Positions 1-5,757 of a stretch of DNA of 10,081 nucleotides are shown in pieces. The notes below the pieces were generated by a model. It ran no database searches, had not been told where the DNA came from, and saw only the letters and a program-made list of their open reading frames with translations. Every line of letters starts with the position of its first letter. The stretch's first letter is position 1. Position numbers and translations under genes: made by a program. The DNA comes from JBHHXR01 sp046757205 (GTDB taxonomy: Bacteria; Pseudomonadota; Alphaproteobacteria; Rhodobacterales; Rhodobacteraceae): assembly GCA_046757205.1 (NCBI GenBank), contig JBHHXR010000126.1, positions 1 through 10,081 of the forward strand, in the 5' to 3' direction.

Positions 1-3
1 CCA

Positions 4-24
4 GGCGGGCGCGATGCGCCCACC
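4..24. repeat. GC-rich hairpin at left edge
   Basis: A perfect 6-bp stem (GGGCGC at 7-12, GCGCCC at 16-21) encloses a 3-base loop, and two further pairs form outside one mismatch. It lies about 60 bases past the end of the minus-strand regulator gene and could help end its transcript. There is no T-run on either strand, so it is not a typical intrinsic terminator. It may equally belong to a gene beyond the window edge. The rest of 1-84 holds nothing I recognise. Confidence 0.25.
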
Positions 25-84
25 TCGGGGCAGGCGCGATCCTCGTCAATTCGGATAGCGGTTTCTGTCAAAAGGCATCATGAT

Positions 85-918
85 CTAGGCGACTTTGCTT
101 ATAGAAAGCTTCTTTTCCGGTTCTTCCAGCAAATCGACGTTTCCCTCCGCGATCTGCCGCAACGCGCCGGGTTTCTTTATCAGGAGCCTGGCTGACCCTT
201 CCCCGAGTTCCTCCACGATCTCTTGATCCCTCAGGTAGCGGAGGCTATCGGCAACCAGCTTTCTGTCCAGCCCCACATATTTCGCCAGCGATAACTGAGA
301 GACCGGCAATTCCACCTTGTCTTTGGAGAAAACCGTTATCTGCCTGCGCTGAACTTCGAGGATAAACGCGGAAACCTTGGCCAGTACGCTTGCCAACGTG
401 GCGGGTTCCCGGCGGTCGCCCTCGTTCCCCAAGGGGACCACCAGCCGTTCACGAACACTTGCGCGCGCCCGTTCGTTGGTGGACATGATTCTGTCGAACT
501 CGTCAGGTGAAAGGATGCAGAACTTGACGTCGTTCACAGCAGTAAGGTACCCGCCCCTGATCCTGTCGTTTCCTCTCAGATCGACGACTGCACCACGCGC
601 GTAGAAAGACGCCGGCGCGGCCTGGCCATCCACAAGGACCGGTTGTAAACCGAGCACGCCCGAAGCGATGGCAAGAACCGGAAACTCGGCGAACCGGTCA
701 AGCCGGAAGCAAGACCCGCGACGCATACTTGCGGGGCCGGACTTGCTGGAAAGAGCGCTCAATTCGCGAAGATTCAGTTTCGCGCATACCAGGTCTTCTT
801 CTTTGTAAAGCGGGCATTTTTCACAGCTGTCCGGTGCGTGGGTTTTTATCGATGGGATTGCGAACATCAGACTCTGCAAACGTCGGTACTGATAAATTGT
901 AGCTTCCAAGGAAACCAT
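85..918 (-). CDS. FNR/CRP-family transcriptional regulator, possibly Fe-S type
   Basis: This is a one-component regulator with an N-terminal cysteine cluster, a CRP-like beta-roll (about residues 65-145), a dimerisation helix (about 170-195) and a C-terminal winged helix-turn-helix (about 204-236). The ATG at 918 directly follows a GTG at 921; neither has a convincing Shine-Dalgarno, and an internal Met near residue 18 is possible. At 277 residues it is longer than most FNR proteins (about 240-250) because of N- and C-terminal extensions. Cysteines 32, 35 and 45 form C-x2-C-x9-C, and Cys134 aligns with the fourth cluster ligand of E. coli FNR (Cys122), so a [4Fe-4S] oxygen-sensing site is plausible by inference. 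Aligned without gaps to the FNR helix-turn-helix, the key E, S and R of the recognition helix are replaced by Lys220, Ala223 and Asp224, so its DNA target should differ from the FNR box. Its DNA is AT-richer than its neighbours. Family assignment is firm; the signal and targets are unknown. Confidence 0.85.
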   Translation of the reverse strand: MVSLEATIYQYRRLQSLMFAIPSIKTHAPDSCEKCPLYKEEDLVCAKLNLRELSALSSKSGPASMRRGSCFRLDRFAEFPVLAIASGVLGLQPVLVDGQAAPASFYARGAVVDLRGNDRIRGGYLTAVNDVKFCILSPDEFDRIMSTNERARASVRERLVVPLGNEGDRREPATLASVLAKVSAFILEVQRRQITVFSKDKVELPVSQLSLAKYVGLDRKLVADSLRYLRDQEIVEELGEGSARLLIKKPGALRQIAEGNVDLLEEPEKKLSISKVA

Positions 919-942
919 CACACAAGAAAGCGGCGCAAGTTG

Positions 943-964
943 GACGCCATTTTGACGCCATTTT
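943..964. repeat. 11-bp tandem direct repeat upstream of the FNR-like gene
   Basis: The 11-mer GACGCCATTTT occurs twice head to tail (943-953 and 954-964), 25 to 46 bases upstream of the regulator's start. On the gene's strand it sits just after a TATACC -10-like hexamer (about 967-972), so it would fall in the early leader. It could be a binding site for a regulator that uses direct repeats, or a chance duplication. There is no supporting -35 box. Confidence 0.4.
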
Positions 965-1055
965 GTGGTATACGAATGTCGGTCGGAAATTCCTGCTTCT
1001 CGATTTTCACGCGTGTCGAACCATGCCGCCGACGCCAGCGGCCGAGGCTGAGTGT

Positions 1056-1090
1056 CGGTCCGAAAAACTCCCGATCTGGGTTTCGGACCG
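1056..1090 (-). terminator. Long hairpin just past the acuI stop; probable transcript end
   Basis: CGGTCCGAAA (1056-1065) pairs perfectly with TTTCGGACCG (1081-1090), giving a 10-bp outer stem. An inner CCC/GGG pair (1070-1072 with 1078-1080) closes a 5-base loop beside a 4-base bulge. The structure begins 20 bases after the stop codon of the reductase gene on the same strand. The position and stability suggest a terminator or 3'-end stabiliser. A T-run after the stem is missing on the minus strand, so termination may be Rho-dependent. Confidence 0.5.
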
Positions 1091-1109
1091 GCGTCGCGCG
1101 TGAAAGCGC

Positions 1110-2102
1110 TCAGGCGTTCACATCGACAACCACGCGTCCCTTGACGCGCCCTTCAAGAATGTCCGCCCCGAGTTTCGGCAGATCGTCAAGCGTCGCCGGT
1201 TGTATCATGGCCTCAAGCTTGTCCATCGGAACGTCCCTCGCAACCCGGTTCCACGCGCGGACGCGTTTTTCATACGGTTGCATGACGGTTTCGATGCCCA
1301 GCAGGTTCACACCGCGCAGCAGAAACGGAATGATCGAGGCCGGAACCTTCGCGCCACCGGCCATGCCGACCGCCGCAACCGACGCTCCGAATTTCATCTG
1401 ACCGAGAATTCGCGCAAGCATCGGCCCGCCCACCGCATCGATGCAGCCGGCCCATCGCCGGCTTTCCAGCGGCCGCTCCACGGTTTGGGACAGTTCTTCG
1501 CGCGGAACGATCTGCGTGGCGCCGAGAGACCGAAGATACTCTTCCGTTTCCGGCCGCCCGGTCACGGCGGCCACCTCGTAGCCAAGATTGGCAAGCAGCG
1601 CTGTCGCGATGGAGCCGACACCACCCGCCGCGCCCGTGACCAGTACCGGCCCCGTGCCGGGCTGCAGTCCGTGATCCTCGAGTGCATCGAGCGCCAGAAC
1701 CGACGAAAGGCCGGCGGTGCCGACGGCTATCGCCTGCCTCGCGGTAAGGCCCTCCGGAAGCGGCACGATCCAGTCTGCCATGACCCGCGCCTTTTGCGCG
1801 TAGCCGCCCCAATGGGCCTCGCCCACGCGCCAGCCCGTCACGATCACCTTGTCGCCGGTCCTGTAGCGCGCGTCGTCGGCAGTTTCGACGGTGCCGGCGA
1901 AATCCACACCCGGAACATGGGGATATCGGCGAACCAGTCTCGCCGCCCCGCTCATGCACAAGCCGTCCTTGTAATTCACCGTGGAATATTCAACCGCGAT
2001 GGTTACTTCCGCGTCCGGAAGATCGCCTGGCTCCAGCGTTCTTACCGCCGCCCGGATCGCGCCATCCGGCGCTTCGTCCACTACCAGTGCCCTGAACGAC
2101 AT
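1110..2102 (-). CDS. acuI: AcuI/YhdH-family NADPH-dependent acrylyl-CoA reductase-like oxidoreductase
   Basis: This 330-residue protein is a medium-chain dehydrogenase/reductase of the YhdH/YhfP/AcuI subfamily, whose usual length is about 325-335. Characterised AcuI enzymes reduce the double bond of acrylyl-CoA to propionyl-CoA with NADPH, in detoxification of acrylate from DMSP or 3-hydroxypropionate. The sequence shows the N-terminal GroES-like domain with the subfamily motif YSTVNYKDGL (39-48) and PHVPGVDFAG (61-70). The nucleotide-binding motif VTGAAGGVGS (155-164) follows, then a downstream TGR (181-183). A C-terminal LEGRVKGRVVVDV (316-328) closes it. The cysteine/histidine zinc ligands of alcohol dehydrogenases are absent, as expected. 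ATG at 2102 has only a weak GGCGGGG upstream. No ddd/dmd genes or acuR are nearby, so the substrate could be another alpha,beta-unsaturated acyl-CoA or a quinone. The subfamily is certain; the substrate is inferred. Confidence 0.88.
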   Translation of the reverse strand: MSFRALVVDEAPDGAIRAAVRTLEPGDLPDAEVTIAVEYSTVNYKDGLCMSGAARLVRRYPHVPGVDFAGTVETADDARYRTGDKVIVTGWRVGEAHWGGYAQKARVMADWIVPLPEGLTARQAIAVGTAGLSSVLALDALEDHGLQPGTGPVLVTGAAGGVGSIATALLANLGYEVAAVTGRPETEEYLRSLGATQIVPREELSQTVERPLESRRWAGCIDAVGGPMLARILGQMKFGASVAAVGMAGGAKVPASIIPFLLRGVNLLGIETVMQPYEKRVRAWNRVARDVPMDKLEAMIQPATLDDLPKLGADILEGRVKGRVVVDVNA

Positions 2103-2408
2103 GTCTTGACCCCGCCCTGATTTTCCACACCGCCCGGTTATTGCCGCGTTTGCTTCGGCTATCTCCGATTATTTCCCCCGGCCAGCCAAAGCGCAATGCA
2201 GCAGAAGGTCATGTGCGAGATTTCGTGCAATCGCCCGCACCGGCGGTGCCGGCACGCTCGTTGCCTGCAGGATGCACTTCCTGGCCGGGCGCAAGTCCGG
2301 GATCGATGGCACCGCCACCGGAAAAAAGAGAGCGCCAGGTTGGGGTCGCCGGAAAATCTCAGGGAAGCGGCGAATTCCCACTGATCGGCGGCGAATGCCG
2401 CGGGCGTG
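2103..2408. other. 306-base intergenic stretch without a recognisable gene
   Basis: Between the oxidase (stop at 2409) and the reductase (start at 2102) I see no gene. The short open frames here encode arginine- and proline-rich products with no family likeness, typical of GC-rich non-coding frames. The stretch must hold the 3' end of the oxidase transcript and probably the reductase promoter, for which I find no convincing -35/-10 pair. Short inverted repeats are present, for example GCACCG/CGGTGC around 2237-2249, with a loop too small for a good hairpin. Confidence 0.5.
2353..2401 (-). terminator. Two small hairpins after the oxidase gene, weak terminator candidate
   Basis: Read on the minus strand, the first hairpin (2401-2388, GCGGC/GCCGC with a 4-base loop) starts 8 bases after the oxidase stop codon. 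The second (2379-2362, GGGAA/TTCCC with an 8-base loop) is followed shortly by four T at 2356-2353. Both stems are only 5 bp, so this is a modest signal. Confidence 0.3.
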
Positions 2409-3740
2409 TCAGGCGCCCCGGTCGCGGCGCGCCCGGCGGCTCTGCTTGAAATCGACGTATGTGCGGTACCACAGATCGGCCGCTTTCAGGAAATGCGGGG
2501 AACCTCCGGGATACAACACGCTGGTCCTGAAACAGGTCGCCGAATACGCGGTCGCGCCGCGCTCGTCGCCGAGGGCCTGATACGCCGCCTTCATCCCCAG
2601 GTAAGGCGCCATGACGGTGCCTGAACCGGAAAATCCCATCGCGTGGTGAACCCCGTCGACGGAGCCAACGTGAGGCGTATGAGTGAACGAATAGCCGGTG
2701 TTGCCCATCCAGACATGCGTGAACGGCGTGTCCCCGAGCCGGGGCCAGATTTCGCACATCGTCGCGTGCAGCCGCCGTGCCGCCACGTCGAGCGGAACGG
2801 GTTTCATGGCGGCGCGCCCGCCGAAGAGTATCCGCGTACCATCCGGCGACAGGCGGAAATAGGAATGCCGCGCCCGCGTCTCCACCATCATGCGCTTGCC
2901 CGGCGCCAGCTTGCCGGTGACCGACGCCGGCAACGGCGCGGTCGCGGCGATGAAGCTCGGCAGCGGGAACACCCTTCGCCGATGCCAGGCAAAGGCCCCG
3001 GTGGTGTATCCGTTGGTTGCCAGAACCACCCTTTCGGCCCGCAGTTGTCCCTTCGGCGTGGCGATCTCGAAACCGCGGCCGCGCCGCGAAATCTGTTTTG
3101 CCGGGCAATGCCCGACGACCGGCACGCCCCTGCCGAGGACGGCGCGCAGCAGCCCGGTGTGGAATTTCCGTGGGTGGATGGCCGCATGGTCGGAAAACAG
3201 GAGGCCGCCGAAATACTGGCTGGTGACGATTTCGCCGCCCAGGTCGCGACTGTCGATAAGGCGCACCTTCACGTCAGACGTATGCGCCAGGTCGTCGGCG
3301 AGCCTTTTCTGCGCCTCGAAATCGGCCCGGGACCAGGCAAGCTGGATACGGCCGGTTTGCTGAAAGTCGCATTCGATGCCCTCGCGCCGGATCAGTCCGC
3401 GCGCGAACTCGAGAGCCTGCGTCGCCTCGCCGAACACTCCCCGCGCCGTTTCGACGCCGAAACTCTTCTCCAGCGCCCCGAACGAAAGCCGCGGATGCGC
3501 GCCGAACATGCCGCCGTTGCGGTTCGACGCGCCCTCTCCCGGTTCTCCGGCGTCGATCACGACGACCCGCGCGCCGGCATCTGACGCCGCAATGGCGGCG
3601 CTCAGCCCGGTGTATCCCGCACCGACGACCAGCAGGTCGGCCTTGCCCGGCAACGTTTCGGGAACCTCCGGCGCGGACGGGCACCCTTCCATCCAGTACG
3701 TGCGCCCAAGCGGCGCCGCGTCGTTCGACAGCAATGTCAT
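2409..3740 (-). CDS. FAD-dependent oxidoreductase, DAO superfamily (PuuB/OrdL-like)
   Basis: This 443-residue flavoprotein belongs to the D-amino-acid-oxidase/glycine-oxidase superfamily. Its layout is closest to gamma-glutamylputrescine oxidase (PuuB/OrdL) and related amine oxidases of about 430 residues. An N-terminal Rossmann dinucleotide motif VVGAGYTG (38-45) is followed by Asp63 at the end of strand 2 for the FAD ribose. ASNRNGGMFG (71-80) corresponds to the flavin-contacting GASGRNGG segment of the family. A second FAD segment VVLATNGYTTG (238-248) and the C-terminal MGNTGYSFTHTPHVG (345-359) and GFSGSGTVMAP (369-379) complete the fold. These enzymes oxidise amine or amino-acid C-N bonds in the cytoplasm, releasing H2O2 or passing on electrons. 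The start is well supported by GAGGA about 6 bases before ATG at 3740. The gene lies downstream of tRNA-Tyr on the same strand. No putrescine-catabolism partners (glutamylpolyamine synthetase, aldehyde dehydrogenase) are in view, so the substrate is open. Confidence 0.85.
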   Translation of the reverse strand: MTLLSNDAAPLGRTYWMEGCPSAPEVPETLPGKADLLVVGAGYTGLSAAIAASDAGARVVVIDAGEPGEGASNRNGGMFGAHPRLSFGALEKSFGVETARGVFGEATQALEFARGLIRREGIECDFQQTGRIQLAWSRADFEAQKRLADDLAHTSDVKVRLIDSRDLGGEIVTSQYFGGLLFSDHAAIHPRKFHTGLLRAVLGRGVPVVGHCPAKQISRRGRGFEIATPKGQLRAERVVLATNGYTTGAFAWHRRRVFPLPSFIAATAPLPASVTGKLAPGKRMMVETRARHSYFRLSPDGTRILFGGRAAMKPVPLDVAARRLHATMCEIWPRLGDTPFTHVWMGNTGYSFTHTPHVGSVDGVHHAMGFSGSGTVMAPYLGMKAAYQALGDERGATAYSATCFRTSVLYPGGSPHFLKAADLWYRTYVDFKQSRRARRDRGA

Positions 3741-3876
3741 CCCCTATCCTCACCGACGGGCGCGTTTTTCGGCTCTCGACGCGACACGGTAGCCGGGCCG
3801 CACCGGAACGTAAATCCTCGCTTCTTCGCCCGCTGCCAATGGACGTCGCGAACAGTCGGAGATTTCGGTTCGGAGG

Positions 3877-3962
3877 TGGTGGAGGGGGCTGGATTCGAAC
3901 CAGCGTAGGGTTTCCCCGACGGAGTTACAGTCCGTTGCATTTGACCGCTCTGCCACCCCTCC
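3877..3962 (-). tRNA. tRNA-Tyr (anticodon GUA)
   Basis: This is a complete class II tRNA of 86 nt. The acceptor stem GGAGGGG (3962-3956) pairs perfectly with CCCCTCC (3887-3881), with discriminator A and an encoded CCA at 3879-3877. The T arm GCTGG-TTCGAAT-CCAGC occupies 3904-3888. The anticodon stem ACGGA/TCCGT holds loop CTGTAAC with anticodon GTA at 3928-3926. A long variable arm with a GGG/CCC stem follows, as expected for bacterial tRNA-Tyr. The gene reads toward the oxidase and away from rlmB. No clear terminator is visible in the 136 bases before the oxidase start, so part of the oxidase transcription could be read-through from the tRNA promoter. Confidence 0.97.
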
Positions 3963-3993
3963 ACGGGCGCAAGTCATGCGGATGCGCGGGCCG

Positions 3994-4022
3994 TGAATAC
4001 GGTTCGCGCCGTTGCGCGTCAA
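3994..4022 (-). promoter_or_regulatory. Sigma70-type promoter of tRNA-Tyr
   Basis: On the minus strand, -35 TTGACG (4022-4017) is separated by exactly 17 bases from -10 TATTCA (3999-3994). The expected start near 3987 gives a leader of about 25 nt before the mature tRNA 5' end at 3962. The spacing and hexamers are the best in the window apart from the mreB promoter. Confidence 0.75.
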
Positions 4023-4048
4023 CATGAAATAGCGCCGCTCATCACAGG

Positions 4049-4066
4049 TGCCGGGCCAACCCGGCA
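4049..4066 (+). repeat. Perfect 7-bp hairpin upstream of rlmB
   Basis: TGCCGGG (4049-4055) pairs with CCCGGCA (4060-4066) around a CCAA loop. It lies between the divergent tRNA promoter and the rlmB start, about 80 bases before the chosen ATG, so it would be in the rlmB leader if transcription starts upstream of it. There is no T-run, so it is not an intrinsic terminator. Its role is unknown. Confidence 0.4.
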
Positions 4067-4144
4067 GCGCCGCGCGCGGGCCGCGAGTTGCAACAATCCG
4101 GCGATCGTGCAATGCAAACCGGCGAAAACGGCGAGCGAGGACAA

Positions 4145-4939
4145 ATGGCCGGCAGGAAACCCGACTGGGCAGCCAGGCGCGACCGGGCGAACCGCAGCAC
4201 GGGCGAAACCGCCAGCGTCTGGTTGTTCGGCCTGCACGCGGTGCGCGACGCGCTGTGCAACCCGCGCCGCACCCGCTTGCGCCTCGTCGTCACGCGAAAT
4301 GCGGCGGACCGGCTGGCGGACGCCATCACCCGCTCGGGAATGGAACCGGAGATCGCCGATGCACGCCGGTTTCCCGCACCGCTGGACCCGCAATCGGTCC
4401 ACCAGGGCGCGGCGCTGGAAGCGCGGCCGCTGGACTGGGGATCGGTATCGGAACTCTGCGCTCCGGGGACGTCCGCGCCGCTGGTGCTGCTGCTCGACCG
4501 GGTAACCGACCCGCACAATGCCGGTGCGATCCTGCGTTCGGCGGAAGTGTTCGGCGCACGCGCGGTCATCGCGCCGCGTCGCCACGCCGCGCCTGAAACC
4601 GGCGCCCTGGCCAAGGCCGCGTCCGGCGCTCTGGAACGGCAGCCCTATCTGCGGGTACCAAACCTCGCAAACGCGATGGCGGCGCTGAAGCAGATGAGCT
4701 ATCGCATCATCGGCCTCGATGGCGCAGCTTCGCAGACACTCGAACTTGCCCTCGCATCCGACAACGCTCTGCCGCTCGCCCTGGCGCTTGGCGCCGAAGG
4801 CCCGGGTCTGCGTGACCTGACGGCGCGAACCTGCGACGCACTTGCACGGATCGAACATCATGGCGATTTCGGCTCGCTGAACGTATCGAACGCCGCCGCC
4901 GTCGCACTTTACGCGGCCCGGGTTGCCCGCGGCCGGTAG
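4145..4939 (+). CDS. rlmB: 23S rRNA 2'-O-methyltransferase RlmB-like (SpoU/TrmH family)
   Basis: This enzyme transfers methyl from S-adenosylmethionine to a ribose 2'-OH; E. coli RlmB modifies G2251 in the 23S rRNA peptidyl-transferase P-loop. With the ATG at 4145 the protein has 264 residues. That start is preceded by GAGCGAGGACAA, a usable Shine-Dalgarno; an in-frame TTG at 4088 and ATG at 4112 would add 19 or 11 residues of low-complexity sequence. The N-terminal SpoU substrate-binding domain begins at VWLFGLHAVRDAL (25-37). The catalytic trefoil-knot domain carries motif 1 (DRVTDPHNAGAILR, 118-131, with Asn125 and Arg131), motif 2 (LGAEGPGL, 215-222, with Glu218) and motif 3 (SLNVSNAAAVALY, 244-256, with Asn246). 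All key SpoU residues are present. The gene is transcribed alone and divergently from tRNA-Tyr. A different RNA target (tRNA or another 23S site) cannot be excluded from sequence alone. Confidence 0.92.
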   Translation: MAGRKPDWAARRDRANRSTGETASVWLFGLHAVRDALCNPRRTRLRLVVTRNAADRLADAITRSGMEPEIADARRFPAPLDPQSVHQGAALEARPLDWGSVSELCAPGTSAPLVLLLDRVTDPHNAGAILRSAEVFGARAVIAPRRHAAPETGALAKAASGALERQPYLRVPNLANAMAALKQMSYRIIGLDGAASQTLELALASDNALPLALALGAEGPGLRDLTARTCDALARIEHHGDFGSLNVSNAAAVALYAARVARGR

Positions 4940-4974
4940 GATCCGCCGGTCTTTCCGGTCCGCGCACCGCTTCA

Positions 4975-4989
4975 GGTTCGCAACGAACC
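4975..4989. repeat. 6-bp hairpin past the rlmB stop
   Basis: GGTTCG (4975-4980) pairs with CGAACC (4984-4989) over a 3-base loop, 35 bases after the rlmB stop. It has no T-run, so it can at most help end the rlmB transcript with Rho. The stronger terminator at 5118-5144 is the obvious backstop. Confidence 0.3.
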
Positions 4990-5040
4990 GAATGTAACGG
5001 AAACTTCACAATTTTCTTACAACATATTGCTACTGCCAGG

Positions 5041-5117
5041 TGGCGCTCCCATCTGTAGAACGAAGGTGGATCTCGGAACGACCGCCTTCATCTCACTGTC
5101 CCTCGTTCCACACTTGG
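5041..5117 (+). promoter_or_regulatory. Structured RNA element with competing helices before a terminator (leader or sRNA)
   Basis: Helix A is an 8-bp stem (5062-5069 with 5082-5089, one G-U pair) closing a 12-base loop. That loop contains GGAACGA (5075-5081), which is perfectly complementary to TCGTTCC (5103-5109), forming helix B. A second copy, GAACGA at 5058-5063, can also pair with 5103-5108. Helices A and B cannot both form fully, and the terminator hairpin starts 9 bases after helix B. The AT-rich region just upstream (TTCACA at 5005, then AACATATTGCTAC) is a plausible but imperfect promoter. This is either a small RNA of about 100 nt with its own terminator or a conditional leader of the CoA-binding gene 37 bases further on. 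I do not recognise it as a known riboswitch class. Confidence 0.45.
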
Positions 5118-5144
5118 CGCTCGCCAATGCGGGCGTCTTTTTTT
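5118..5144 (+). terminator. Intrinsic terminator
   Basis: CGCTCGC (5118-5124) pairs with GCGGGCG (5129-5135), with one G-U, around a CAAT tetraloop. TC and seven consecutive T (5138-5144) follow. This is a canonical Rho-independent terminator, the only one in the window. It ends either the rlmB transcript or the structured RNA just upstream. An overlapping alternative fold, TTGGC/GCCAA (5114-5118 with 5123-5127), would disrupt it. Confidence 0.85.
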
Positions 5145-5181
5145 GATGGAACAGCATCGGCGCGGACCCTATTCTCGCCGC

Positions 5182-5670
5182 ATGGGTTACGGTGACGGTT
5201 TCCTCAAGGACAAGCTCACGGACACGCGCACGATCGCCTGTGTCGGAGTTTCGGCCAACCCGGTCCGGCCGTCCTTTTTCGTTTTCCGCTACCTCCAGCT
5301 CAAGGGCTACCGGATGATCCCGGTCAACCCCGCCTTTGCCGGCCGCACCCTGCTGGGGCGGCCGGTCTACGCCGAACTTGGCGATATCCCGGCCGCCGAG
5401 GGACCGGTCGACATGGTCGATATCTTCCGCCGCGCCGAGCACGTTCCCGGCATCGTCGACAGCGCGCTGGAGCACCTGGCGGATCGCGGATTGCGGACCA
5501 TCTGGATGCAGATCGGTATCCTTCACGAGGCGGCAGCCGAGAAGGCTCGCGCCGCCGGTCTCGACGTGGTCATGAACCGCTGCCCGAAGATCGAACACCA
5601 GCGGCTGTTCGGCGAATTGCGCATGGCCGGCATCAATACACGCATCATTTCCTCGCGCCTTCGGAGCTGA
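5182..5670 (+). CDS. CoA-binding-domain protein (YccU/CoA_binding_2 type)
   Basis: This 162-residue Rossmann-fold protein resembles the succinyl-CoA-synthetase-alpha-like CoA-binding domain, stand-alone in this family (typical length about 135-160). The glycine-rich loop after strand 1, VGVSANPVRPS (21-31), would bind the CoA diphosphate. IPVNP (46-50), the segment WMQIGILHEAAAEKARAAG (108-126) and the end motif VVMNRCPKIEH (129-139) are the conserved landmarks of the family. The reaction or partner is not known; it is presumed to bind CoA or a related nucleotide. ATG at 5182 is preferred because earlier in-frame starts at 5143/5146 fall in or at the terminator T-run. No Shine-Dalgarno precedes 5182, but TATTCT (5170-5175) sits 6 bases before it, so a leaderless transcript is possible. 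It lies 142 bases before metY on the same strand, suggesting a link to sulfur amino acid metabolism by context only. Confidence 0.85.
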   Translation: MGYGDGFLKDKLTDTRTIACVGVSANPVRPSFFVFRYLQLKGYRMIPVNPAFAGRTLLGRPVYAELGDIPAAEGPVDMVDIFRRAEHVPGIVDSALEHLADRGLRTIWMQIGILHEAAAEKARAAGLDVVMNRCPKIEHQRLFGELRMAGINTRIISSRLRS

Positions 5671-5757
5671 CGGCATGCGGGCCGGCCGGACGGCAACGGA
5701 TGGCAACGCGACCAGGTGACGCCCGCCCGCCCGTGCCGGCCCCGGCGTGAATAACTG

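Noticed and set aside
1200..2120. Open frame of 306 codons on the plus strand opposite acuI
   Set aside because: The product is Arg/His/Pro-rich with no family likeness and lies fully antisense to a gene with intact MDR motifs; long antisense frames are normal at this GC content.
2643..3584. Open frame of 313 codons on the plus strand opposite the FAD oxidase
   Set aside because: Composition is typical of an antisense shadow, and the minus strand encodes a complete flavoprotein.
3741..3962. tRNA-Tyr as an integration site for an island to its left
   Set aside because: I found no integrase gene and no second copy of the tRNA 3' end within the window.
4019..4861. Minus-strand open frame opposite rlmB
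   Set aside because: Shadow of a gene with all SpoU motifs; no recognisable domain, start signal or composition support.
5041..5117. 6S RNA
   Set aside because: A short GTGGCGCTCC-like stretch resembles part of E. coli 6S RNA, but the long closing stems and large central bubble are not evident and the element is too short.
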